A stretch of 25,739 nt of DNA from Mayfieldus profundus (GCA_038040325.1 JBBPIM010000029.1:1-25739); one strand, 5' to 3'. Positions 15,755 through 23,217 are shown, counted from the stretch's first letter. Translations and numbers: made by a program. The notes: generated from the sequence alone by a model not told the origin.

Positions 15755-17610
15755 GCGCGAGCCGGCGTGGGCACCCTTACCGGGTGCACGTCCACCGGCT
15801 GGGCGATCGGCCCCGCCTCGAGGCCGCGCGGGTCGATCGGCCCGGGCATCAGCTCCTCCGGGCCGGGGATCTCGACCCCGATCACGTCCATCCGCCTGCG
15901 CAGGGCGTTGTAGGCGAACCCGAAGACCTGCGATGAGTGGTAGTCGTAGCTGATGAACTCGGTCGTGTCGGGATCCTCTTCGGGCGGGATGAAGACCCGG
16001 GCGGCCTCGGGCAAAAGCCCGGTCAGGGTGCGCAGCACCACGTCTCGCATCTCCGGGCGCTCCTGGCAGACGTCGCGCAGGAAGCGAACCCCGAAGGCGA
16101 TGTGGCGGTGCTCGTCCTGCTCGACCAGCGAGAAGCCCTTGTTGAAGCCGGGGTAGATCGAGTGATCGTCGGTGTACTGGAGGATGATCCGCTGCCCGGT
16201 CATCGCCAGCACCCCCTCGGTGACCATGTGGTAGATGACGATGCCCTCGACGAACAGCTCCAGGTCGTCGGGCCGCTGGGTGAGCCGCCTGGCGACATCG
16301 CGGAGCGAGTCGTCGAAGAGGAAGTGCCAGGGACCGATCATCGTCTCCTCGGCTTCCTTGAGGCGCGAGCGCATGTCGTCGGCCGACAGCGCCATCACCT
16401 CCGACGCCCAGCGGTCGAAGAAGACCGCGTGGCGCGACTCGTCGACGAGCTGGGTGGCCAGGAAGGTCTCGATTTCACCGCTCGGCGCGGCGAGCATGAA
16501 CGGCGCCAGGTCGGCAGCCACCCGCTCCTCTCCCACGTAGAAGCTCGACATCGTCCAGGCGGTGTGGCGCTGTGCCTCGGTCGGGGTCGCCAACCACTGC
16601 TCGCGGTCGATCGAGAAGTCGAGCTCATGCGAGCGCCAGTTGCGCTTCTCCCACAGCCCGTAGAGCTGCTCGTAGGAGAGCAGGTTGTCCCGTTTGGCCG
16701 CCGCCCCGCCCTGGGCGGGATCGATCTCGCGCCGCGCAGCGCCGTTGGCGCTCGAGCCCCACATGCCGATGCGGCCGGTCTGCACCTTGCGCTGGCGCTC
16801 CTCGCGCTCCAGCTCCGGCCCGTCGACGCCGTCGGCGCGGTCGGCCCAGCGGCCGATCAGCGTGACCGGATACAGCGCGCCCTCGGCACGGGTCAGCCCG
16901 CTCTGCAGCGCGGTGGTCGGCGTCACGTCGCCACGCAGCAGCTTGGCCCAGGTGTCGAGAGACAATCGCACCGTGGAGTCCGGAACTTCGCCTTCCGAGG
17001 AACGAGCATCGAGCAACGAGGAACGGACCCGCACCTCCCCGTCGTCAACCTGCACCACCCAGCGTCCTCCACCCTGGCCAAGGATCTCGAAGGCGACTGT
17101 GAACCGGTGGCCCTTGGTCCACTCGGGCTCGATCGCGTAGGGCAGTGAGCGGTAGAGCAGGTCGGGATCGACCGCAACCCCGAGGCTGGCCATGCGGCGC
17201 GGCCCGGCTTCGGAGTCGAGGTGCCGCAGCGCCATCGCCTTGCGGCGCTTGCCGCGCAGGCGCAGCCGCCTCCGCACCATCAGCCCCAGCGGGCTGGAGC
17301 CGGCGGCCATCCGCGCCAGACCCGCCGCGTCGGTCTCCAGTACGAAGTCCTCGCCGTTGTCTTCCCCGTTGGAAGCCTCGACCCTCGCCGGCCCCCCGTT
17401 GACCGGGCCGGAGACGGTCCAGTCCCCGAGGCCGGCGATGTGCAGGCGCCAGCTCAGCTCCGCGGGCAGGGTCGCCGCGGCCGCCGGCAGCGACTGGACG
17501 ATCAGCCGCGCTGCAAGCTCTGGATCGGACTCGGCCATGCGGCGCAGGGCCACCTCCATCGTGCCATTCGAGGCTTGCGCTCCGTTGCCCGTAGGGGGCT
17601 GGCTCTCCAT
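15751..17610 (-). CDS. Fusion of two SCP2-like modules with an R2-like diiron oxidase domain
   Basis: 619 residues from ATG at 17610, chosen because CTCCTCCTC at 17615-17623 gives GAGGAGGAG four bases before it. Residues about 20-130 and 142-258 look like SCP2 sterol- or lipid-carrier folds (the second has YAIEPEWTKGHRFTVAFEI, then TALQSGLTRAEGAL). Residues about 305-560 are a ferritin-like R2 domain with a diiron ligand set: GEERVAADL (Glu361/362), DESRHAVFF (Glu391, His394), VTEGVLAM (Glu465), EQDEHRHIAFG (Glu500, His503). This suits an R2-like ligand-binding oxidase or acyl-group oxygenase rather than a working ribonucleotide reductase. A dispersed repeat is read in frame as SSLLDARSSEG at about 197-207. 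Confidence 0.78.
   Translation of the reverse strand: MESQPPTGNGAQASNGTMEVALRRMAESDPELAARLIVQSLPAAAATLPAELSWRLHIAGLGDWTVSGPVNGGPARVEASNGEDNGEDFVLETDAAGLARMAAGSSPLGLMVRRRLRLRGKRRKAMALRHLDSEAGPRRMASLGVAVDPDLLYRSLPYAIEPEWTKGHRFTVAFEILGQGGGRWVVQVDDGEVRVRSSLLDARSSEGEVPDSTVRLSLDTWAKLLRGDVTPTTALQSGLTRAEGALYPVTLIGRWADRADGVDGPELEREERQRKVQTGRIGMWGSSANGAARREIDPAQGGAAAKRDNLLSYEQLYGLWEKRNWRSHELDFSIDREQWLATPTEAQRHTAWTMSSFYVGEERVAADLAPFMLAAPSGEIETFLATQLVDESRHAVFFDRWASEVMALSADDMRSRLKEAEETMIGPWHFLFDDSLRDVARRLTQRPDDLELFVEGIVIYHMVTEGVLAMTGQRIILQYTDDHSIYPGFNKGFSLVEQDEHRHIAFGVRFLRDVCQERPEMRDVVLRTLTGLLPEAARVFIPPEEDPDTTEFISYDYHSSQVFGFAYNALRRRMDVIGVEIPGPEELMPGPIDPRGLEAGPIAQPVDVHPVRVPTPARA
16995..17027. repeat. Dispersed short repeat, copy C, in frame inside a CDS (core at 17011-17025)
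   Basis: GAGCAACGAGGAACG at 17011-17025 is the exact reverse complement of the core in copies A and B, and a second partial unit lies at 16997-17006. It encodes SSLLDARSSEG in the second SCP2-like module of the diiron fusion protein, without breaking the frame. Confidence 0.7.
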
Positions 17611-17614
17611 TGCT

Positions 17615-17623
17615 CTCCTCCTC
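17615..17623 (-). promoter_or_regulatory. Shine-Dalgarno that fixes the SCP2-diiron start
   Basis: Read on the minus strand this is GAGGAGGAG, ending four bases before the ATG at 17610. It argues against the longer frame beginning at 17664. Confidence 0.6.
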
Positions 17624-17680
17624 GAGTTGGCTGGCTGGCCAATTCTGCCAGACCCAACGGCCATCGCCCATGCTCGTGAT

Positions 17681-17686
17681 TAGAAT
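17681..17686 (+). promoter_or_regulatory. Candidate -10 box (TAGAAT) of the oxidase-like operon
   Basis: TAGAAT is followed by 9 bases and the TTG start of the subunit II gene, with no Shine-Dalgarno. It would drive the whole 17696-22662 unit as a leaderless or near-leaderless transcript. Confidence 0.4.
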
Positions 17687-17695
17687 GGCCGCGCC

Positions 17696-18544
17696 TTGGC
17701 GCCGCCGCGGACACGTGCCCGACGCCTCCTCCTCGCAGTGGGGGCGGCCCTGACCGCGCCAACCCTGCTCGCCGCCCCGGCCGCCGCCAGCGCGGTCTCA
17801 CCGGAGCCGGCGCACTCGCCCAACGCCGAGGACATCACCACCCTCTACTGGATCAGCCTGGCGGTGGTGGTGGCCCTGATCACGCTGGTCGGCATCGTGC
17901 TGCTGCTCGCCGTGCTGAGCTATCGCGAGCGCCGCGGGTCGGAGCCCCGACAGGTGCGCGGCACGCGGTCGGTCCAGTTGCGGGCTTCGGCCGGCCTGGC
18001 GATCCTCGCGATCGCGATGTTCGTGGTCAGCGTCATCTATACCGAGAGGGCGCGCGAGGTCTCGCCCTCCGGCGCGCAGGGCCTGCAGGCCTCCTCCGCC
18101 GTCTACGCCCAGAAGAGCCTCAAGCCGCTGCCCGCGGACGGCGAGCCGCTGCGGATCAAGGCGACCGCCCAGCAATGGCTTTGGCGCTACGAGTATCCCA
18201 ACGGGGCCTTTTCGTATTACAAGCTCGTGGTCCCGATCGACACCGCCGTAGTGCTGGATCTGGTCTCGACCGACGTCACCCACGGCTGGTACGTGCCCGC
18301 GCTGGGCGGCAAGTTCGAGGCGGTTCCCGGCAAGCTGAACAGCGCCTGGTTCCGCGCCGACGAGACCGGCACCTATGAGGGACGCAGCTCGACCTTCTCG
18401 GGATCGGCGTACGCGGCCGAGCGGATGGCGGTGGAGGCGGTCTCGCCGGAGGAGTACCAGGCCTTCGTCGAGCAGCAGAAGCGTGACATCCAGGAGGCGC
18501 AGGACAGCGTCGCCGAGCAGATCGCCAGCGGAGCGACGCCGTGA
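17696..18544 (+). CDS. Cytochrome c oxidase subunit II-like protein lacking the CuA site
   Basis: 282 residues from TTG at 17696. Signal peptide to about residue 32, then two membrane segments at about 50-74 and 97-115, then a periplasmic cupredoxin domain: the normal subunit II layout. QQWLWRYEYP (159-168) keeps the aromatic patch used for electron entry. His196 in VTHGWYVPALGGKFEAVPG aligns with the first CuA ligand. The ligand loop, normally of the form CxExCGxxH, reads SSTFSGSAY at 231-239, so both Cys are Ser231 and Ser235, the Glu is Thr233 and the second His is Tyr239. CuA cannot form. Quinol-oxidase subunits II also lack CuA, but the linked subunit I is defective too. GTGA overlap with the next gene shows co-translation. 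Confidence 0.85.
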   Translation: MAPPRTRARRLLLAVGAALTAPTLLAAPAAASAVSPEPAHSPNAEDITTLYWISLAVVVALITLVGIVLLLAVLSYRERRGSEPRQVRGTRSVQLRASAGLAILAIAMFVVSVIYTERAREVSPSGAQGLQASSAVYAQKSLKPLPADGEPLRIKATAQQWLWRYEYPNGAFSYYKLVVPIDTAVVLDLVSTDVTHGWYVPALGGKFEAVPGKLNSAWFRADETGTYEGRSSTFSGSAYAAERMAVEAVSPEEYQAFVEQQKRDIQEAQDSVAEQIASGATP

Positions 18545-20241
18545 CCCCGCCCCCCGCCACAACCCTCGCCCCGTCGCGCCCCGAGCTGGTCACCGACGGC
18601 TTCCCGCAGCGCCGGCCGCGCTGGATCGAGCTGGCCACCAGCGTCGACCACAAGGACGTCGGCCGGATGTGGATCGGCGGCTCCCTCGGGTTCCTGTTCG
18701 TGGCGGTGATCGAGTGGCTGTTGATGCGGCTGCAGCTGGCGATCCCCGAGAACACCCTGTTCCGGCCCGAGTTCTTCAACCGCCTGCTCTCGCTCTATGG
18801 GGAGACGGCGATCTTCCTCTTCGCGATCCCGCTGATGCTGGGGCTTTTCTGTTACCTCGTGCCGCTGCAGATCGGCGCGCGAACGACCGCCCTGCCCCGC
18901 CTCGGCCAGCTCGCCTTCTGGATGTACGCGGCGGGCGCCGCGGCGCTGTACGGGAGCCTCGTCTTCACTCCTCCCGAGGCGGGGGTCAATCCGCTGCCGC
19001 CGCTCTCCGAGCTCGCCTTCTCGCCCAGCAACGGCATGGACGTCTGGCTCGGGTCCACGGGCCTGATCTGCCTCGGATTCGTCTTTAACGCGATCAACAT
19101 GCTCGCGACGCTGCGCAACCTGCGCGCTCCGGGCCTGGCCTGGCGGCGCCTGCCGATCTTCGCCTGGGCGGCGACGGTCTGCTCCTTGCTGCTGGCCTTC
19201 ATCGCCACGGTGATGGTCGGGGCGATCACGATGCTGCTGATCGACCGCAACCTCGACGGCATCTTCTTCTCCGGCGAAGCGGGCGGCGCGCCGCTGCTCT
19301 GGCAGCACCTGAGCTGGATCTTCTACAGCGGTGCCTACATGCTGATCGTGATCGCCGCCCTCGGCGCAATCGCGGAGATCGTGCCGGCGCTGTCGCGCAA
19401 GCCGTTGTTTCACCGCGGCGCGGTGATGGGCTCGCTGGTGGCGATCGCGGTGCTCGGAACGCTGGCCTGGATGCAGAACATGTACTCGGCGCCGCTTGGG
19501 ATCGGATGGGCCTACTTCGCGATGGCGATGGCGATGCTGGCGGTGATCCCGTTCGGGCTGGTGCTGTTCAACCTGATCGCGACCATGGTCGGCGGGGCGC
19601 TGCGCATGCGCGCACCGCTGCTGTTCGCGCTGGGGGCGATCGCGATGACCGCGGTGGGCCTGATCTCGGAGCTGAGCCATTCGATGGTGGCTGTGGCATG
19701 GCAGCTTCAGAACACCACCGACGCGACGGCCTCGACCCACTATGCGCTGGTCGGGGCCGCGGTGTTCGGTGGCTTCGCCGCGCTGTACTTCTGGTTCCCG
19801 AAGATGACCGGCCGCACGATGGGCGAGTACCTGGCGCGGATCTCCTTCTGGACGATGCTGGTCGGGCTCAACGTCGGCTTCTTCCCGCTCTTTCTCGCCG
19901 GCCTCAACGGCCAGGTGGTGGACACCTACAAGTACTTCGACGACCTCGGGGTGAACGGCTACAACCTGATCGCGACGATCGGCGCCTTCGTGCTGGCGAT
20001 CGGCATCCTGCTGACTCTGGTCAACGCCGTGCTGAGCCGGCGCTCGGGAGCCCCAGCGGGCCATGATCCGTGGGGCGGCAGCACGCTGGAGTGGTTCGCG
20101 GAGTCGCCGCCACCGCCCCACAACTTCGACGTCCTCCCCGACGTGCGCGGCCCCGAGCCGCTGCGCGATATCCGCGACGCGATTGCGGAGCAAGGCGCGC
20201 CCTCAAAGGCAGGGGCCGCCGAGTCGCAGCCGGTAGCCTGA
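18541..20241 (+). CDS. Heme-copper oxidase subunit I homologue missing nearly all metal ligands
   Basis: 566 residues from GTG at 18541. The scaffold is clear: SVDHKDVGRMW (34-44), VPLQIGARTTALPRL, WQHLSWIFYS, AEIVPALSRKPLF, LYFWFPKMTGR (415-425) and NLIATIGAFVLAIGILL. By my alignment the ligands are replaced: low-spin heme His is Tyr86 (LYGETA), CuB His is Ser263 and the cross-linked Tyr is Met267 (FYSGAYM), the CuB His pair is Gln312-Asn313 (AWMQNMY), and the high-spin heme His is Ser398. Only His400 (THYAL) remains. The D-channel Asp is Thr, the helix Glu is Ala265, the K-channel Lys is Val341, and the propionate Arg pair is absent (NGQVVD). Oxygen reduction seems impossible. The frame is intact, so this is not an obvious pseudogene. 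Confidence 0.88.
   Translation: MTPPPATTLAPSRPELVTDGFPQRRPRWIELATSVDHKDVGRMWIGGSLGFLFVAVIEWLLMRLQLAIPENTLFRPEFFNRLLSLYGETAIFLFAIPLMLGLFCYLVPLQIGARTTALPRLGQLAFWMYAAGAAALYGSLVFTPPEAGVNPLPPLSELAFSPSNGMDVWLGSTGLICLGFVFNAINMLATLRNLRAPGLAWRRLPIFAWAATVCSLLLAFIATVMVGAITMLLIDRNLDGIFFSGEAGGAPLLWQHLSWIFYSGAYMLIVIAALGAIAEIVPALSRKPLFHRGAVMGSLVAIAVLGTLAWMQNMYSAPLGIGWAYFAMAMAMLAVIPFGLVLFNLIATMVGGALRMRAPLLFALGAIAMTAVGLISELSHSMVAVAWQLQNTTDATASTHYALVGAAVFGGFAALYFWFPKMTGRTMGEYLARISFWTMLVGLNVGFFPLFLAGLNGQVVDTYKYFDDLGVNGYNLIATIGAFVLAIGILLTLVNAVLSRRSGAPAGHDPWGGSTLEWFAESPPPPHNFDVLPDVRGPEPLRDIRDAIAEQGAPSKAGAAESQPVA
20234..20239 (+). promoter_or_regulatory. Candidate leaderless -10 box (TAGCCT) for ctaA
   Basis: TAGCCT lies exactly 7 bases before the ctaA ATG at 20247 and overlaps the end of the subunit I gene. 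The same string (GGTAGCCT) precedes the gene at 2810. There is no Shine-Dalgarno. Confidence 0.35.
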
Positions 20242-20246
20242 CGCCC

Positions 20247-21263
20247 ATGGGCCGCGTGCAGGGCCGCGCCGGCGGCGGGGACCTTGGCCTCCTGCGCCGC
20301 CTCGTCACCGTCACCATCTTCGCCACACTCGCGCTGATCGTCGTCGGCGGCGTCGTGCGGGTGAGCGACTCCGGGCTTGGCTGCGGCGCCGCCGGCAGCG
20401 GGCTCGAGGGCTGGCCGCTTTGCGGCGGCCGCGCGCTGCCGCTGATCCAGGAGAACGCGGTGATCGAGTTCTCCCACCGGCTGCTGGCCGGGGTGGTCGG
20501 GCTGCTGATCCTGGCGATCGTCTGGCAGGCGCGCAAGCTTCCCCGCAGCCAGACGCTGCTGCGGCGCGGCTCATTGTTGGCCGGCGTGCTGGTGCTGGCG
20601 CAGGCCGGGCTGGGCGGGCTCACCGTCGAGCACAACCTCGAGGATGAGCTGGTCGCGGCGCACCTCGGCCTGGCGATGCTGCTGCTGGCGACGCTGATCG
20701 TTTTGGCGTGGGCAGTTCGCCGCGAGCGACCGGGGGCGCCACGCCCCCTCGCGGGTCGGGGTCTGCGTCCGCTTGCAGTCGCAGCCTCGGTGCTGATCCT
20801 GGCGACGGTGGTCGCAGGCGGCTACATCGCCGGCACAGAAGAAGAGGGTGTGCGGGACGGCGTCGCCAACGGCGCCCATCTCGCCTGCGGCGAGGAGTTC
20901 CCGGGGTGCCTCGACGGCGTCCTGCCGTTCGGCGAGCACGGCCGCCTGGTCGACATCCAACTGGCCCACAGGGCGCTGGTCTACGTGACGACGGCGACCC
21001 TGCTGGGGCTCTTCGGGCTGGCGCTCTACCGCCGGGTCTGGTCGCGAGAGTTCAGCACACTGGCGCTGCTGCTGGCCCTCCAGCTGATGCTGGGAGCCCT
21101 CAACGTCTGGCTCGGCAAGGATCCCGGTCTGATCCTCGCCCACCTCACCACCGGTACGCTGCTCTGGGCGGCGGCGGTAAGCGCGACGCTGCGCCTCTCC
21201 CCCGCACCGGCACCGCTGGCGACCCGGTCACCGCAACCCGAGACCTCGGCCGCACCCGCCTAA
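20247..21263 (+). CDS. ctaA: Heme A synthase (CtaA/COX15 family)
   Basis: 338 residues from ATG at 20247. It oxidises the C8 methyl of heme O to a formyl group, making heme A, in the membrane. Eight hydrophobic segments are visible. The four family histidines are present: His77 in EFSHRLLAG, His139 in VAAHLGLA, His241 in QLAHRALVY and His299 in LAHLTTGTLLW. Glu75 precedes the first. The extracellular Cys pair Cys46/Cys59 is present, and a second pair is at Cys214/Cys221. All of this indicates a working enzyme, in contrast to the metal-poor oxidase subunits just upstream. It starts 5 bases after the subunit I stop, and ctaB follows 5 bases later. Confidence 0.9.
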   Translation: MGRVQGRAGGGDLGLLRRLVTVTIFATLALIVVGGVVRVSDSGLGCGAAGSGLEGWPLCGGRALPLIQENAVIEFSHRLLAGVVGLLILAIVWQARKLPRSQTLLRRGSLLAGVLVLAQAGLGGLTVEHNLEDELVAAHLGLAMLLLATLIVLAWAVRRERPGAPRPLAGRGLRPLAVAASVLILATVVAGGYIAGTEEEGVRDGVANGAHLACGEEFPGCLDGVLPFGEHGRLVDIQLAHRALVYVTTATLLGLFGLALYRRVWSREFSTLALLLALQLMLGALNVWLGKDPGLILAHLTTGTLLWAAAVSATLRLSPAPAPLATRSPQPETSAAPA

Positions 21264-21268
21264 GACCG

Positions 21269-22240
21269 ATGGAAGCAGAAACCACCAGAGCACTTGAAGC
21301 GGGCTCGCTGGAGACGGGCGTCGGCGCTCCCGCAGCGCGCCCGCGACCGCGGTCGATCGCACCGGCTCGCGCGGCGCACGCCGTCGCGATCCTGCGCGAC
21401 TACCTTGCGCTGACCAAGCCGCGGATCATCGCCCTGCTGTTGGTGACGACGGTCGCCACCATGCTCGTCGCCGAGCCCTCAGGCCCCGCGCTGTCGGTGG
21501 TGCTGTGGACGATGCTCGGCGGGTACCTCGCCGCGGGCGGCGCCGGGGCTATCAACCACTACCTCGACCGTGAGGTCGACGCGCGGATGGCACGCACCCG
21601 GCGGCGGCCGCTGGTCAGCGGCAGGATCGAGCCGTTACACGGGCTCGTGTTCGGCATCGTCCTCGGCGCGCTCGCCTTCGTGCAGCTCTGGGCCACGGTC
21701 AACCTGCTCGCCGCCTCCCTCGCGATGGCCGGGCTGCTCGGCTACGTGTTCGTCTACACGCTGTGGCTGAAGCCGCTGACCCCGCAGAACATCGTGGTCG
21801 GCGGGGCGGCAGGCGCGGTGCCGCCGCTGGTCGGCTGGGCGGCCGCGACGGGCGGGCTTTCGGGCGAGGCGCTCTATCCGTTCGCGATCGTCTTCTTCTG
21901 GACCCCGCCCCACTTCTGGGCCCTTTCGCTGCTGATCAAGGACGACTACGCGCGCACCGGGGTTCCGATGATGCCGGTGGTGCGTGGCGAAGCCGAGACC
22001 CGGCGCCAGATCGTCATCTACGCGTTCGCCCTGCTGGCGGTGAGCCTGCTGCCCGTGGTGGGCGGCCTGTTCGGGCCGCTGTACCTGGCGGCGGCCGTGC
22101 TGCTCGGCGGGGCGCTGTGCGCCCTGGCGCTGGGACTCCGGGCCCACCCGTCGAAGGCGTCGGCGCTGCGGCTCTACCTCTACTCGCTCGCCTACCTGGC
22201 CTTGTTGTTCACAGCCATGGCCGCGGACCGGGTGCTCTGA
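21269..22240 (+). CDS. ctaB: Protoheme IX farnesyltransferase (heme O synthase)
   Basis: 323 residues from ATG at 21269. It is a UbiA-family membrane prenyltransferase that adds a farnesyl group to heme b to give heme O, the CtaA substrate. The first Asp-rich motif is NHYLDREVDARMARTRRRPL (Asn96, Asp100, Asp104). The entry motif DYLALTKPRIIALLLVTTV at 44-62 is typical. The later FFWTPPHFWALSLLIKDDYARTGVPMMPVV contains the second conserved loop. About nine membrane segments follow a 40-residue polar N-terminus. The frame is open upstream to 20708 but that stretch is shadow of ctaA. It appears functional. With CtaA it would supply heme A to oxidases elsewhere in the genome. Confidence 0.92.
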   Translation: MEAETTRALEAGSLETGVGAPAARPRPRSIAPARAAHAVAILRDYLALTKPRIIALLLVTTVATMLVAEPSGPALSVVLWTMLGGYLAAGGAGAINHYLDREVDARMARTRRRPLVSGRIEPLHGLVFGIVLGALAFVQLWATVNLLAASLAMAGLLGYVFVYTLWLKPLTPQNIVVGGAAGAVPPLVGWAAATGGLSGEALYPFAIVFFWTPPHFWALSLLIKDDYARTGVPMMPVVRGEAETRRQIVIYAFALLAVSLLPVVGGLFGPLYLAAAVLLGGALCALALGLRAHPSKASALRLYLYSLAYLALLFTAMAADRVL

Positions 22241-22252
22241 TACAACCCGGCC

Positions 22253-22366
22253 GTGGATCGCGAGCAGGCCAAGCGCAACCTCACCACCGGCCTCTGGCTC
22301 GGGCTGGGAGCCGCGGCCCTTTTCGCGATCACCTTCTTCGCGGCGACCCTCTACATCGCCTCCTGA
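22253..22366 (+). CDS. 37-residue single-pass membrane protein, likely small oxidase-complex subunit
   Basis: GTG at 22253 to TGA at 22364-22366 encodes MDREQAKRNLTTGLWLGLGA and then a hydrophobic run ending FAATLYIAS. A charged N-terminal 10 residues precede a single membrane helix at about 12-36. It fills the gap between ctaB and the next gene exactly, with TGATG overlap to the gene at 22366. That packing is the best evidence that it is real. Short one-helix subunits are common in heme-copper oxidase operons, so a structural role in the neighbouring complex is plausible. GATACA at 22239-22244 lies 8 bases before the start. I do not recognise a named family. Confidence 0.6.
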   Translation: MDREQAKRNLTTGLWLGLGAAALFAITFFAATLYIAS

Positions 22367-22662
22367 TGGCGGAGCGCCAGCAGGTACCCGAGTCAACGGA
22401 GCTGATCTACCTGCCGAGACCATCCTGGGCGCCGGCGTTCCTCGCGCTCGGGGCGGCGCTGGCGGTCAGCGGCATCTATGGCGAGGGATTCCTGTTCCGC
22501 GGCTACGTCTACATGATCGCCGGGGGCGTGATCGCGCTGCTGGCGCTGCGCAGCCTGGTCGTCGGCTCCGCACGCGACTTCTACGCCCTGCCGCGCAGGC
22601 AGCGCCCCCGTTCCGCGGTGCTGCCGGCGGCGTCGCTGAAGCCGCCGCCGAAGCAGGGCTGA
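22366..22662 (+). CDS. Two-helix membrane protein, cytochrome oxidase subunit IV-like
   Basis: 98 residues from ATG at 22366, overlapping the previous stop. ELIYLPRPSWAPAFLALGAA at 12-31 resembles the short PxPSWxPxxLALG segment seen in small subunits or tails of bacterial cytochrome oxidases. Two membrane segments (about 22-41 and 46-65) are followed by a basic tail (RRQRPRS, KPPPKQG). It is the last gene of the unit that starts at 17696. It has no Cys or His that could bind metal. I place it as a small subunit of the oxidase-like complex from context plus that motif. The family match is tentative. Confidence 0.6.
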   Translation: MAERQQVPESTELIYLPRPSWAPAFLALGAALAVSGIYGEGFLFRGYVYMIAGGVIALLALRSLVVGSARDFYALPRRQRPRSAVLPAASLKPPPKQG

Positions 22663-22670
22663 CCGCAGCC

Positions 22671-23072
22671 TCAGTCGGGGGTCATGCCCGAGGTCGCGCC
22701 CTCGGTCGTCCAGACCCGCACGATGTCTCGCATCGAGAGCACGCCGACGACGTCGGCGCCTTCGTAGACGACGAGGTGGCGGATGCCGCGCTTCGACATC
22801 TCCGACGCAGCGCGCTCGAGGCTCCAGTCCGGTGTCGCGGAAATCACGCTGTCGCTCATGTGGTCGGCGACCCGCTCCGAGTCGGGGTCCTGCCCGCTGC
22901 CGATCGAGGTCAGCACGTCGCGCTCGGTGATGATCCGCGGCGCCGGCGACTCCTCGTCGAAGACCAGCGCGGCGCCGGTCTGCTTCTCGGTCATCTTCTG
23001 CGCCGCCTCGCGAATCGTGTGCGAAGGGCCGACCGCGAGCACCACTGCCGACATGCCTTCCCTTACCTGCAA
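22671..23072 (-). CDS. Tandem CBS-domain protein
   Basis: 133 residues from TTG at 23072. GGAAGGGGGG lies 4 bases upstream, and an alternative ATG at 23054 would remove the usual start of the first domain. Two CBS motifs are visible: residues about 6-65, ending in PRIITERDVLTSI, and about 68-128, ending in DVVGVLSMRDIVRVW. CBS pairs bind adenine nucleotides or similar ligands and act as sensors. With no attached enzyme domain, this one would regulate a partner in trans. It is convergent with the oxidase-like operon (8 bases apart) and divergent from the lipoprotein gene. Confidence 0.88.
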   Translation of the reverse strand: MQVREGMSAVVLAVGPSHTIREAAQKMTEKQTGAALVFDEESPAPRIITERDVLTSIGSGQDPDSERVADHMSDSVISATPDWSLERAASEMSKRGIRHLVVYEGADVVGVLSMRDIVRVWTTEGATSGMTPD

Positions 23073-23217
23073 GAGCCCCCCTTCCGCCGTGCTGTCGGTG
23101 CCCAGTTCATCGTGCCGATCGGCGCAAGCTTACCCCTTTGCTTCCCTCGTTCCCGCACGGGTTGGCCAAATCGGATAGGACTACATAGGAAGACGAGCCC
23201 GCGAGAGGAGACGAGTG

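Noticed and set aside
18373..20193. Long minus-strand open frame of 606 codons opposite the oxidase-like genes
   Set aside because: Composition is dominated by Arg, Gln, Glu and His with no domain. The opposite strand carries the clear homologue.
18541..20241. Ligand-less subunit I as a decaying pseudogene or sequencing artefact
   Set aside because: The frame is intact over 566 codons, overlaps its neighbour normally, keeps strong family signatures, and the partner subunit shows matching loss. Random decay or base errors would not hit ligands selectively.
18541..20241. Nitric oxide reductase-type member (NOR/eNOR) explaining the changed active site
   Set aside because: Known NOR families keep the heme-binding histidines and at least part of the CuB/FeB site. 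Here five of the six ligand positions are changed.
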